A stretch of 8,796 nt of DNA from the NCBI GenBank assembly GCA_903820655.1, contig CAIJIA010000092.1:1-8796 (forward strand), written 5' to 3'. Of the stretch, positions 1-6,675 are shown one piece after another. The notes below the pieces were generated by a model. The model ran no database searches, had not been told where the DNA came from, and worked only from the letters and a program-made list of their open reading frames with translations. A program made the translations under genes and the position numbers. The DNA is from an uncultured Chloroflexota bacterium (lineage in GTDB: Bacteria; Chloroflexota; Limnocylindria; Limnocylindrales; Limnocylindraceae). Position 1 is the first letter of the stretch. The number at the start of each line of letters is the position of its first letter.

Positions 1-295
1 CGGTAATTGGCGACACAAGGAACTGTGCGCCCGCATCGATCATGCGCTTCGCCGTTGCCGCGTCGTAGACGCTCCCAGCGCCAATGGCAAGTGTTGGATG
101 GGAGGAGCGCAGCGAGGTGATCGCGGCAGTTACTGCGGCTTCGGCCCCTTCGCCACGCAGGAAGAGTTCGAGCGCTGGCACACCCGCGTCAACGGCGGCG
201 TCGGCCCATGCCGACAAGACCGCAGCATCTTGTGCGGCGACCGCAGGGAGGATCCCAACGCGCGAGAAGAGCGGGCCAAAAACCTTCGCGTTCAT
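1..295 (-). CDS. eda: KDPG/KHG aldolase family protein, N-terminal part (cut by window edge)
   Basis: Translating the minus strand from the ATG at 295 gives 98 codons without a stop before the edge. The protein reads like the first half of class I 2-dehydro-3-deoxyphosphogluconate aldolase, which splits KDPG into pyruvate and glyceraldehyde 3-phosphate in the Entner-Doudoroff pathway. Visible landmarks are ILPAV near residues 15-19 (strand 1 of the TIM barrel), PALELFLR at 40-47 (family LEVTLR, with the catalytic-type Glu43 and Arg47), AIGAGSVYD (family GAGTV) and AGAQFLVSP near the edge. The Schiff-base lysine would lie beyond the window, so activity cannot be confirmed. The relaxed LELFLR text leaves room for a KHG or other 2-keto-3-deoxy acid aldolase. 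The ATG is preceded by a -10-like hexamer at leaderless spacing and has no good Shine-Dalgarno. The gene is divergent from the esterase gene. Family assignment is fairly sure, exact substrate is not. Confidence 0.8.
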   Translation of the reverse strand, partial: MNAKVFGPLFSRVGILPAVAAQDAAVLSAWADAAVDAGVPALELFLRGEGAEAAVTAAITSLRSSHPTLAIGAGSVYDAATAKRMIDAGAQFLVSPIT

Positions 296-301
296 GGCGG
301 C

Positions 302-307
302 AGTATC
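302..307 (-). promoter_or_regulatory. Predicted -10 element of the aldolase gene, leaderless
   Basis: On the minus strand the hexamer GATACT ends exactly six bases (GCCGCC) before the ATG at 295. It keeps the A at position 2 and T at position 6 that matter most in a -10 element. This spacing would put transcription at the A of the start codon. No convincing -35 is visible. The call rests mainly on the same geometry at the esterase, leuC and fabD genes. Confidence 0.45.
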
Positions 308-320
308 CCACGCCGCGCGC

Positions 321-326
321 TAGTCT
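321..326 (+). promoter_or_regulatory. Predicted -10 element of the esterase gene, leaderless
   Basis: TAGTCT fits the TANNNT form of a -10 element and is followed by six bases (CGCGCC) and then the ATG at 333, so transcription would begin at the start codon. The region has no Shine-Dalgarno. It faces the opposing -10 at 302-307 with only 13 bp between them, and a -35 for this promoter would fall on or beside the opposing -10. Confidence 0.55.
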
Positions 327-332
327 CGCGCC

Positions 333-1133
333 ATGAAGATCACCCATCATCAGATTGGACGACATGCGATCGAGGTCTGGGTACCCCCGACCCTCTCGCC
401 CACAACGCCACTCTTGGTCATGCACGACGGCAAGAATGTCTTCAATACGGAGACCTCTACGGTTGGCGTGACGTGGGGTGTCGTCGAGGCGGTGGAGCGC
501 GAGATCGCACCGGTGCGCCCGGAGCTACAGCCGCTGATCGTGGCGGTGTGGGTTCCCGACGAGCGTCGCCGCTTCCAGGAGCTTGCCCCGCAAGCGGTGA
601 TGGAGCGCTACCCGCAGATCTGGGACGAGATCGGTGGGCCAACGGTTTCGTGGGCGATCAACGATCACACGCTCCGCGGCGATGAGTACCAAGAGGTGCT
701 CGCAACGAAGGTGGTGCCGTGGGCGCGCAAAACGTTTGGCATCACCGCATCGCGCGAGCGGACCGCCGTCTGCGGTTCGTCGATGGGGGCGCTTGCATCG
801 CTCTATGCGTTGGCGCGATACCCAGGAACCTGGGGGTCGGCGCTCGCCCTCTCCACGCACCTGCCGCTCGGCGGCGGCCTGATGGGGGCGGGCCTCGCCG
901 ATCTGCTCCCGCCACCCGGCCGCCATCGCATCTGGATGGACTACGGCGACCAAACGCTTGATGCCGCCTACGCCCCATATCAGGCACGCTTCGACGCCGA
1001 TCTTGCAACCCGCGGCTGGCAGTACGGCAGCGATGTGCTGACCACCCCGTTTCCGGGCCACGATCACAGTGAGCGCGCCTGGTCGGCACGCATCCATCTG
1101 GTGCTGAAGTGGTGGCTCGAAGCACTGGGGTGA
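333..1133 (+). CDS. Enterochelin-esterase-like alpha/beta hydrolase (putative esterase, PF00756 type)
   Basis: This 266-residue protein is probably a cytoplasmic serine hydrolase of the esterase D / enterochelin esterase-like group, with no signal peptide or membrane segment. LLVMHDGKNVF at 27-37 matches the family's conserved strand-turn (typically hDGqnlF). GSSMG at 148-152 is the nucleophile elbow with Ser150. GHDHSERAW at 242-250 matches the family's GxxHxExAW ending, with His245 the likely catalytic histidine. Asp206 or Asp210 in MDYGDQTLD is the probable acid. The length is normal for a single-domain member. The family includes siderophore esterases, S-formylglutathione hydrolases and mycolyltransferases, and nothing here picks the substrate. 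No siderophore genes are nearby. The start at 333 is supported by the -10 element six bases upstream. The gene is divergent from the aldolase gene and ends 26 bp before leuC, which has its own predicted promoter, so it is not clearly part of the amino acid operon. Confidence 0.82.
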   Translation: MKITHHQIGRHAIEVWVPPTLSPTTPLLVMHDGKNVFNTETSTVGVTWGVVEAVEREIAPVRPELQPLIVAVWVPDERRRFQELAPQAVMERYPQIWDEIGGPTVSWAINDHTLRGDEYQEVLATKVVPWARKTFGITASRERTAVCGSSMGALASLYALARYPGTWGSALALSTHLPLGGGLMGAGLADLLPPPGRHRIWMDYGDQTLDAAYAPYQARFDADLATRGWQYGSDVLTTPFPGHDHSERAWSARIHLVLKWWLEALG

Positions 1134-1147
1134 GTTTCGCCCTCTGG

Positions 1148-1153
1148 TAGGCT
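1148..1153 (+). promoter_or_regulatory. Predicted -10 element of the leuC operon, leaderless
   Basis: TAGGCT (TANNNT) sits in the 26-bp gap after the esterase and is followed by six bases (CGCTCT) and the leuC ATG at 1160. Any -35 would overlap the end of the esterase gene, and none stands out. If transcription starts at the ATG there is no room for a leader peptide, T-box or other 5' UTR device, so control of this operon would have to act at initiation or on read-through from the esterase gene. Confidence 0.55.
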
Positions 1154-1159
1154 CGCTCT

Positions 1160-2572
1160 ATGCCGCAGACCATCATTGAAAAGATCTGGAACCAGCACGT
1201 TGTCGATCAGCAGGAGGGGGCGCCCGCCATCCTCGCGATCGACCTGCACCTTGTGCACGAGGTCACCAGCCCTCAGGCATTCACCGGTCTCCGCAGCCGC
1301 GGGCTGAAGGTTCGCCGCCCTGACCGCACGGTAGCCACCGCCGACCACTCCATTCCAACCACCCCGCGCAACCTGCCGATCGCCGATGAGATGGCCGCCG
1401 CCCAGGTGAAGCAACTCGAGGCAAACTGCGCCGAGTTCGGCGTCCCGCTCCACGGCTGGGAGTCACCGAACCAGGGGATCGTGCACGTTATTGGGCCAGA
1501 GCTCGGCCTTACCCAGCCTGGCGCGACCATTGTCTGCGGCGATTCGCACACGGCCACCCACGGTGCGTTCGGCGCACTCGCCTTCGGCATCGGCACCAGT
1601 GAAGTCGAGATGGTCCTTGCCACCCAGTGCCTGCTGCAGCGCAAGCCGAAGACCTATCTCGTGCGCGTCGATGGAACGCTGCGACCAGGCGTCTCCGCCA
1701 AGGACATCATCCTTGCGCTGATCGCGCGCATCGGCGTTGGTGGCGGCACCGGGCACGTCTTTGAATACGCGGGTTCGGCGATTCGCGCACTCTCAATGGA
1801 AGAGCGCATGACGATCTGCAACATGAGCATTGAGGGTGGCGCACGCGCCGGACTCGTTGCTCCCGACGAAACGACCTTCGCCTACTTGAAGGGTCGACCA
1901 CATGCGCCACAGGGCGCTGATTGGGATGCCGCCGTCGCGCGCTGGCGAACGCTCACCAGTGATGAAGGTGCAACCTACGACAAAGAGATCGTCATTGATG
2001 CAAACACGTTGGAGCCGATGGTCACCTACGGCACGAACCCAGGGATGGGCCTGCCGATTAGCGGAACGATTCCGGATCCAGCGAATGAGACTGACCCTGC
2101 CGCCGCGCGCGCACTCACCCGCGCGCTGGAGTACATGGATCTACGTGCGGGCGACAGCATCATTGGTCGACCGGTCAACACCGTCTTTATTGGGAGCTGC
2201 ACCAACGGTCGCATCAGCGACCTGCGCCTCGCCGCGAATGTTCTCAAGGGCCAGACGGTCGCAAAGGGCGTGCGCGTCATGGTGGTCCCTGGTTCGGCCG
2301 ACGTGAAGCGACAGGCCGAACGCGAAGGGCTCGACACGATCTTCCGCGACGCCGGTGCCGATTGGCGCGAGGCGGGCTGCTCCATGTGCATCGCCATGAA
2401 TGGCGATCAGCTCGCCCCAGGCGAGTACGCGATCAGCACCTCGAACCGCAATTTCGAGGGGCGTCAAGGGAAGGGGGGCCGCACCTTCTTGGCCTCGCCG
2501 CTCACCGCCGCCGCCACCGCCCTCACCGGCGTAATCGCTGATCCACGCACGCTTCCAGGGATGAGCCGCTGA
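1160..2572 (+). CDS. leuC: 3-isopropylmalate dehydratase, large subunit
   Basis: LeuC pairs with LeuD to isomerise 2-isopropylmalate to 3-isopropylmalate, the second leucine-specific step, in the cytoplasm. The 470-residue product has the full length of the bacterial-type large subunit. It shows VCGDSHTATHGAFGALAFGIG at about 125-145 and the three [4Fe-4S] ligands Cys347 (FIGSCTNGR), Cys407 and Cys410 (GCSMC). The usual CLGMN after the last cysteine reads CIAMN here, a mild substitution. STSNRNFEGRQG at 427-438 and the LASP stretch near 444-447 are typical of the aconitase superfamily active site. The start at 1160 is supported by its promoter spacing and by the normal N-terminus (TIIEKIW). 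Its stop codon TGA shares one base with the leuD ATG, indicating coupled synthesis of the two subunits in equal amounts. Identification is secure. Confidence 0.97.
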   Translation: MPQTIIEKIWNQHVVDQQEGAPAILAIDLHLVHEVTSPQAFTGLRSRGLKVRRPDRTVATADHSIPTTPRNLPIADEMAAAQVKQLEANCAEFGVPLHGWESPNQGIVHVIGPELGLTQPGATIVCGDSHTATHGAFGALAFGIGTSEVEMVLATQCLLQRKPKTYLVRVDGTLRPGVSAKDIILALIARIGVGGGTGHVFEYAGSAIRALSMEERMTICNMSIEGGARAGLVAPDETTFAYLKGRPHAPQGADWDAAVARWRTLTSDEGATYDKEIVIDANTLEPMVTYGTNPGMGLPISGTIPDPANETDPAAARALTRALEYMDLRAGDSIIGRPVNTVFIGSCTNGRISDLRLAANVLKGQTVAKGVRVMVVPGSADVKRQAEREGLDTIFRDAGADWREAGCSMCIAMNGDQLAPGEYAISTSNRNFEGRQGKGGRTFLASPLTAAATALTGVIADPRTLPGMSR

Positions 2573-3204
2573 TGGCCGCCCCAAAGGTCGGCACCTTCAC
2601 CACGGGGCTCGTGCCACTCCCCGCCGAGAACGTCGACACCGACCAGATCGTTCCAGCGCGCTACCTGAAGGTCATCGACAAGGCGGGCCTCGCCGATGCC
2701 CTCTTCCACGATTGGCGCTTTGAGGCCGATGGCACCAAGAAGAACCCACCGTTCGTGATTGATGAGCCGCGCTACGCCGGCCACGGCATCCTCGTTGCGG
2801 GCGACAACTTCGGCACCGGCTCCAGCCGCGAGCATGCGCCGTGGGCCCTTGGCGCATTCGGCATCAAGGCGATCCTCGCCACCAGCTTTGCCGACATCTT
2901 CAAGTCGAACGCACTCAAGAACGGGATTCTGCCAATCGTGCTGCCGGCACCACTCCACGCCACGCTGATGCAGATCGCCAAAGAAGACCTCGCCGCAACG
3001 GTCACGATCAACCTTGCCGCCGCAACTATGACGACGCCCGACGGCGCAACGCACGCATTCCCGATTGACCTCTTCAGCCAGAAGATGTTGCTTGATGGTC
3101 TCGACGAACTCGACTACATCCGCACGCAGGGCGAAAAGATTCTGGCGCACGAGACGGCGCACCCGGGCACGATCAACACGCTGCAGCCGAACACGCCGCG
3201 ATGA
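2572..3204 (+). CDS. leuD: 3-isopropylmalate dehydratase, small subunit
   Basis: LeuD is the swivelling-domain subunit that completes isopropylmalate isomerase with LeuC. The 210-residue protein has the bacterial LeuD form: GLVPLPAENVDTDQIVPARYLK near 12-33 and the substrate-recognition loop GDNFGTGSSREHAPWAL at 77-93. It then has FADIFKSNALKNGILPI at 106-122, and a typical C-terminal helix with LDELDYI and a short polar tail. Length and motifs are normal. The ATG overlaps the leuC stop by one base, and AGGGA at 2557-2561 may act as a Shine-Dalgarno at ten bases. Its own stop overlaps the ilvD start by four bases (ATGA at 3201-3204). Identification is secure. Confidence 0.97.
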   Translation: MAAPKVGTFTTGLVPLPAENVDTDQIVPARYLKVIDKAGLADALFHDWRFEADGTKKNPPFVIDEPRYAGHGILVAGDNFGTGSSREHAPWALGAFGIKAILATSFADIFKSNALKNGILPIVLPAPLHATLMQIAKEDLAATVTINLAAATMTTPDGATHAFPIDLFSQKMLLDGLDELDYIRTQGEKILAHETAHPGTINTLQPNTPR

Positions 3205-4940
3205 GCAAGAACCCGTACGACCGCGCGAGCGATCCGGCGAAGCGGCACTCCGCCGCCATGACCGACGGGCCGGATCGCGCTCCAGCGCGCGCAATGTTGA
3301 AGGCGGTCGGCTTCACTGACGAAGATCTCGCCAAGCCAATCATCGGCGTTGCCACCACCTGGATTGAGACGATGCCGTGCAACCTAAATCAGCGCGAGCT
3401 TGCCGAAGCGGTGAAGCGCGGCATTCGACGCGCGGGCGGCACGCCGATGGAGTTCGGCACCATCTCCGTCTCCGACGGCGTGGCGATGGGCACCGAAGGG
3501 ATGAAGGCATCGCTCATCTCGCGCGAGATCATCGCCGACTCCATTGAGCTCGTCTCCATGGGGCACAGCTTTGACGGCATCGTCTGCCTCACCGGCTGCG
3601 ACAAGACCAGCCCAGGTGCCGCGATGGCACTCGGCCGCCTGAACATTCCTGGACTCGTCCTCTATAACGGCACGATCCTTCCAGGCTCCTATAAGGGGAA
3701 GGATGTGACGGTGCAGAGCGTCTTCGAGGCGGTCGGCTCGTACAACGCGGGGAAGATCACCGCCGAGGAGCTCTGGGATCTTGAGAACGCCGCCTGCCCA
3801 GGGGCGGGCGCCTGCGGTGGTCAGTTCACCGCCAACACGATGAGCATGGCGCTCGAGGTGATCGGCCTCTCCCCCGCCGGCCTCAACGGCATCCCCGCAA
3901 CCGACCCCGACAAGATCGCCGCCGCCGAGCGCTCGGGCGAGATCGCCGTGGAGATGGTGCGCAAGAACCTAAAGCCGCGCGACATCGTCACCGGCAAGGC
4001 CCTCGAGAATGCGATTCGCGCGGTCGGTGCAACCGCCGGCTCAACCAACGCGGTGCTGCACCTGCTCGCGATTGCTCGCGAGTTCGACCTTCCCCTCGAG
4101 ATCGAAGCCTTCGAACGACTCGGTGAGTCGACGCCGGTGATCGGCAACCTGATTCCCGGTGGCTCATACGCCGCACTCGATCTCTATAAGGCAGGTGGCA
4201 TCGCGCTGGTGTTGCGCGAACTTGCCGCTGGCGGTCTGCTACATCTCAACGAGCAGGGCGTCGACGGACGAACGATGGGCGAGATCGCATCGCAGGCGAA
4301 CGAGCGCGCGGGGCAAGATGTGATTCGCCCAATCAACAACCCGATCAAGAAGACGGGCGGCCTCACCGTGCTACGCGGCAGCCTCGCACCCGAGGGTGCG
4401 ATCGTGAAGCTCGCCGGGCACGAGCGCCGACATCACAGTGGACCAGCGCGCGTCTTCGATTCCGAAGAGGCCGCCTTCGCCGCCATTCGCGCCAACGGCA
4501 TCGTTGCGGGCGACGTCGTCGTCATTCGCTACGAAGGACCAGTCGGTGGACCAGGGATGCGCGAGATGCTCGCCGTGACCGCCGCACTCGTGGGCCAAGG
4601 GCTTGGCGACGAGGTGGCACTCATTACCGACGGCCGCTTCTCTGGCGCAACCCACGGCTTCATGGTTGCCCACATCTCGCCTGAGGCTGCACTCGGCGGG
4701 CCGATCGCCCTCGTGCATGAAGGTGACACCGTTACCATCGACGTCGACTCGCACGAGCTGCGCATCGAAGTCGCCGAGAGCGAGCTCGCCTCCCGCCGCG
4801 CCGCCTGGCGCGCCCCCGCACCACACTACGCTGGCGGCGTCTGGGCGAAGTACGCTGCCCTGGTGAGCAGCGCGTCAGATGGCGCCATCACCACAGGGGT
4901 GCGCCTCGCCAAGGCGCTGAAAGGGTCAACCGACCGATGA
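3201..4940 (+). CDS. ilvD: Dihydroxy-acid dehydratase
   Basis: IlvD dehydrates 2,3-dihydroxy-isovalerate and 2,3-dihydroxy-3-methylvalerate to the 2-keto acids that precede valine, leucine and isoleucine. The 579-residue product is full length. It has three conserved cysteines: Cys60 (TMPCNLNQREL), Cys133 (LTGCDKTSPG) and Cys205 (GAGACGGQFTANTMS). This pattern is usually read as the [2Fe-2S] class of the IlvD/Edd family. Lys134, next to Cys133, is at the position carbamylated to bind Mg2+ in characterised members. Ser481 in DGRFSGATHGF is the expected catalytic base. Edd (phosphogluconate dehydratase) is the main alternative in the family. The length, motif wording and leuCD context favour IlvD. 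The start forms an ATGA overlap with leuD and has no visible Shine-Dalgarno upstream, so translation probably depends on ribosomes finishing leuD. Confidence 0.96.
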   Translation: MSKNPYDRASDPAKRHSAAMTDGPDRAPARAMLKAVGFTDEDLAKPIIGVATTWIETMPCNLNQRELAEAVKRGIRRAGGTPMEFGTISVSDGVAMGTEGMKASLISREIIADSIELVSMGHSFDGIVCLTGCDKTSPGAAMALGRLNIPGLVLYNGTILPGSYKGKDVTVQSVFEAVGSYNAGKITAEELWDLENAACPGAGACGGQFTANTMSMALEVIGLSPAGLNGIPATDPDKIAAAERSGEIAVEMVRKNLKPRDIVTGKALENAIRAVGATAGSTNAVLHLLAIAREFDLPLEIEAFERLGESTPVIGNLIPGGSYAALDLYKAGGIALVLRELAAGGLLHLNEQGVDGRTMGEIASQANERAGQDVIRPINNPIKKTGGLTVLRGSLAPEGAIVKLAGHERRHHSGPARVFDSEEAAFAAIRANGIVAGDVVVIRYEGPVGGPGMREMLAVTAALVGQGLGDEVALITDGRFSGATHGFMVAHISPEAALGGPIALVHEGDTVTIDVDSHELRIEVAESELASRRAAWRAPAPHYAGGVWAKYAALVSSASDGAITTGVRLAKALKGSTDR

Positions 4941-5170
4941 GCGCAGCCAAGCGAGTTGATCCAAAAGATCCACGTGGCGGCCTCCGCGGCCTCGACGCCC
5001 CCGCCATCCCTGGCGGCGACCAACTCACCCAAGCCCAGCAGACCAAGGCGGATGCCGATGATCGTGCAGGGATGCGCGGAATCAAGCTCATCGTCGGCGG
5101 ACTCGTTGGTGTGACGATTGGCGCACTCATCTTGCAGCTCATCCTCACGATCGCCGGAGTTGGCCAGTGA
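4937..5170 (+). CDS. Small single-pass membrane protein, function unknown
   Basis: I do not recognise this 77-residue product. Residues 1-48 are hydrophilic and rich in Asp, Lys, Gln, Gly and Pro. Residues about 51-74 form one strongly hydrophobic segment (LIVGGLVGVTIGALILQLIL and flanks) ending a few residues before the C-terminus. Arg47 and Lys50 just before the segment suggest the N-terminal part stays in the cytoplasm and the protein is tail-anchored. There is no cleavage-site-like sequence. It is likely real because the ATG overlaps the ilvD stop by four bases (ATGA), its own end overlaps the next GTG start by four bases (GTGA), and AAGGG at 4921-4925 is a weak ribosome site. Its place between a dehydratase and a peptidase gives no function. 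Possibilities include a membrane tether or partner for the downstream M20 protein, which is speculation. Confidence 0.72.
   Translation: MSAAKRVDPKDPRGGLRGLDAPAIPGGDQLTQAQQTKADADDRAGMRGIKLIVGGLVGVTIGALILQLILTIAGVGQ
5156..5159 (+). promoter_or_regulatory. Shine-Dalgarno of the M20 gene
   Basis: GGAG lies seven bases before the GTG at 5167 and supports that start. The first in-frame methionine codon is not reached until residue 148, far inside the catalytic domain, so a GTG start near here is needed anyway. Confidence 0.6.
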
Positions 5171-6675
5171 GCGGCGCCTCGCGCTTCACCGCCACCGCCG
5201 CGGATCACTTCCCAAAAGGCCTCCCCTCCGCATCTGTTGATGCCGCACTGCTAAAGCGCATCGGTGCCGAGGCGGGCGACGATCTGGTGCAGCTCATTCG
5301 CGCCGAGAGCGTGAACCCACCGGGGAACGAGACGCGTGCCGCCAAGGTGCTCATTGAGCTGCTCCGACGAGAAGGCCTGGAGCCGGAGTTCTTTGAGCCA
5401 ATCCCAGACCGCGGTAATGTCAGCGTACGACTGCGCGGCAGCGCCTCCGCTGCCAATCCAAACCTTGACCCACGCGATCCGAAAGACGGAGCACTCCTCC
5501 TCTTCGCGCATCTTGACGTTGTTCCTGCCAATCAAGACGGCTGGACGGTGAACCCATTCGAGGGCGTCGTGAAAGATGGCTACATCTGGGGTCGTGGCGC
5601 CGTTGACATGAAGGGCGCCCTAGCGGTGCAGGTCGGCGTGATTCGACTCCTCTGCGAGCGCGCTCGCGCCGCCGGTCTCAACCCAGCCAAGGATGTGATC
5701 CCTGGCCTGCGCCGCGACATCATCCTCACCGCCACCGCCGACGAAGAGACGGGTGGCCTCGAGGGGATCGCCCTCGTTCTGCAAGACCGTAAGCACTGGC
5801 TTGAGGCCGCGGTTGGCCTGACTGAGGCGGGTGGCATGACGATCACCGCAGCTGGTCGTCGCATCTACCCGCTTCAGGTTGCCGAGAAGGGCTTCGCCCG
5901 CTTCACCATCACCGTCAGCGGCCGCTGGGGTCACGCCTCGATGCCCGACAGCGACAACGCCCTGCTCCGTGCCGCCCAGGTGGTGGAGCGCGTCTCGGTG
6001 CCAGGCCCGGTTCAGATCGTGCCCGAGAACGAGGCGCTTCTTGCCGCACTTCGTGCCGCCCTCCCAGCTGGGGCGATCGGTCGCCTCGAGCGCCTCCTCA
6101 GCGAGAAGACCTTTGACGACGCCAAGGAGCTGAACGCCGAGGCGTCGGCTGCGGGCTGCGCCCCCGAACTCCTGCGAGCGCTGCGAGCCGTGCTGCGCGA
6201 TACGTTCGCGCCAACGATCCTCGCCTCAGGCATTCGCTCCAACGTGTTGCCAGGATTGGCAACCCTCACCGTTGATAGCCGCATCCTGCCGGGCACCACG
6301 CGCGAAGCGGCAGAGCGCAACATGCTCGACCGCATCGGCGCAGACCTTGCGCCGTTCGTGAAGCTTGACCTCATCGAATATGGTGGCGCCGTAAGCAATC
6401 CGATGGATCACGAGATCCTCGGTATCGCAAGTGCTGCGATTCGCACACGCGATAGTGAGGCGATCATGATGCCCGCCGTCGCGCCGTATGCGACCGACGC
6501 AAAGATCACCGTCCCGGCCGGTATTCCAACGTACGGATTCTCACCGTATCTGCTCGATCCGAAGGAGCGCTTCATGGAGCGCTTCCACGGCATCGACGAA
6601 CGTGTCTCGCAAGAGGCCCTCGCCTGGGGCGTTGAGGTTCTCTACGACGTGGCTATGGGGTACGCGGGGGAGTAA
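5167..6675 (+). CDS. M20-family zinc metallopeptidase/deacylase (ArgE/DapE/ACY1/CPG2 type)
   Basis: This 502-residue protein probably hydrolyses an amide bond next to a free carboxylate (acyl-amino acid or small peptide) using two metal ions. NPPGNE at 50-55 is a common M20 N-terminal motif. Metal and catalytic residues are in order: His115 and Asp117 (AHLDVVP), Asp147 (GRGAVDMKG, bridging), Glu193 (general base) and Glu194 (ADEETGG), Glu220 (LTEAGG) and His474 (HGIDERV). GRWGHASMP at 252-260 marks the dimerisation (lid) domain. At 502 residues it is longer than most ArgE/DapE enzymes (about 370-430). The extra length is in a loop near 92-107, in segment 163-182 and in a helical lid insertion near 280-350. 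I cannot tell acetylornithine deacetylase, succinyl-diaminopimelate desuccinylase, aminoacylase and dipeptidase apart, so no symbol is given. The GTG start overlaps the previous gene by four bases. It is the last gene of the leuC operon and runs 23 bp into the 3' end of the opposing marR-type gene. Confidence 0.88.
   Translation: MSGASRFTATAADHFPKGLPSASVDAALLKRIGAEAGDDLVQLIRAESVNPPGNETRAAKVLIELLRREGLEPEFFEPIPDRGNVSVRLRGSASAANPNLDPRDPKDGALLLFAHLDVVPANQDGWTVNPFEGVVKDGYIWGRGAVDMKGALAVQVGVIRLLCERARAAGLNPAKDVIPGLRRDIILTATADEETGGLEGIALVLQDRKHWLEAAVGLTEAGGMTITAAGRRIYPLQVAEKGFARFTITVSGRWGHASMPDSDNALLRAAQVVERVSVPGPVQIVPENEALLAALRAALPAGAIGRLERLLSEKTFDDAKELNAEASAAGCAPELLRALRAVLRDTFAPTILASGIRSNVLPGLATLTVDSRILPGTTREAAERNMLDRIGADLAPFVKLDLIEYGGAVSNPMDHEILGIASAAIRTRDSEAIMMPAVAPYATDAKITVPAGIPTYGFSPYLLDPKERFMERFHGIDERVSQEALAWGVEVLYDVAMGYAGE

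Noticed and set aside
1134..1159. Possible leader peptide, T-box or riboswitch before leuC
   Set aside because: Only 26 bases separate the genes and the predicted transcript starts at the ATG, leaving no room for such an element.
2464..3294. 276-codon minus-strand open frame opposite leuD
   Set aside because: It is antisense to the clearly conserved leuD and adjoining gene ends, and its arginine-rich low-complexity text has no recognisable family.
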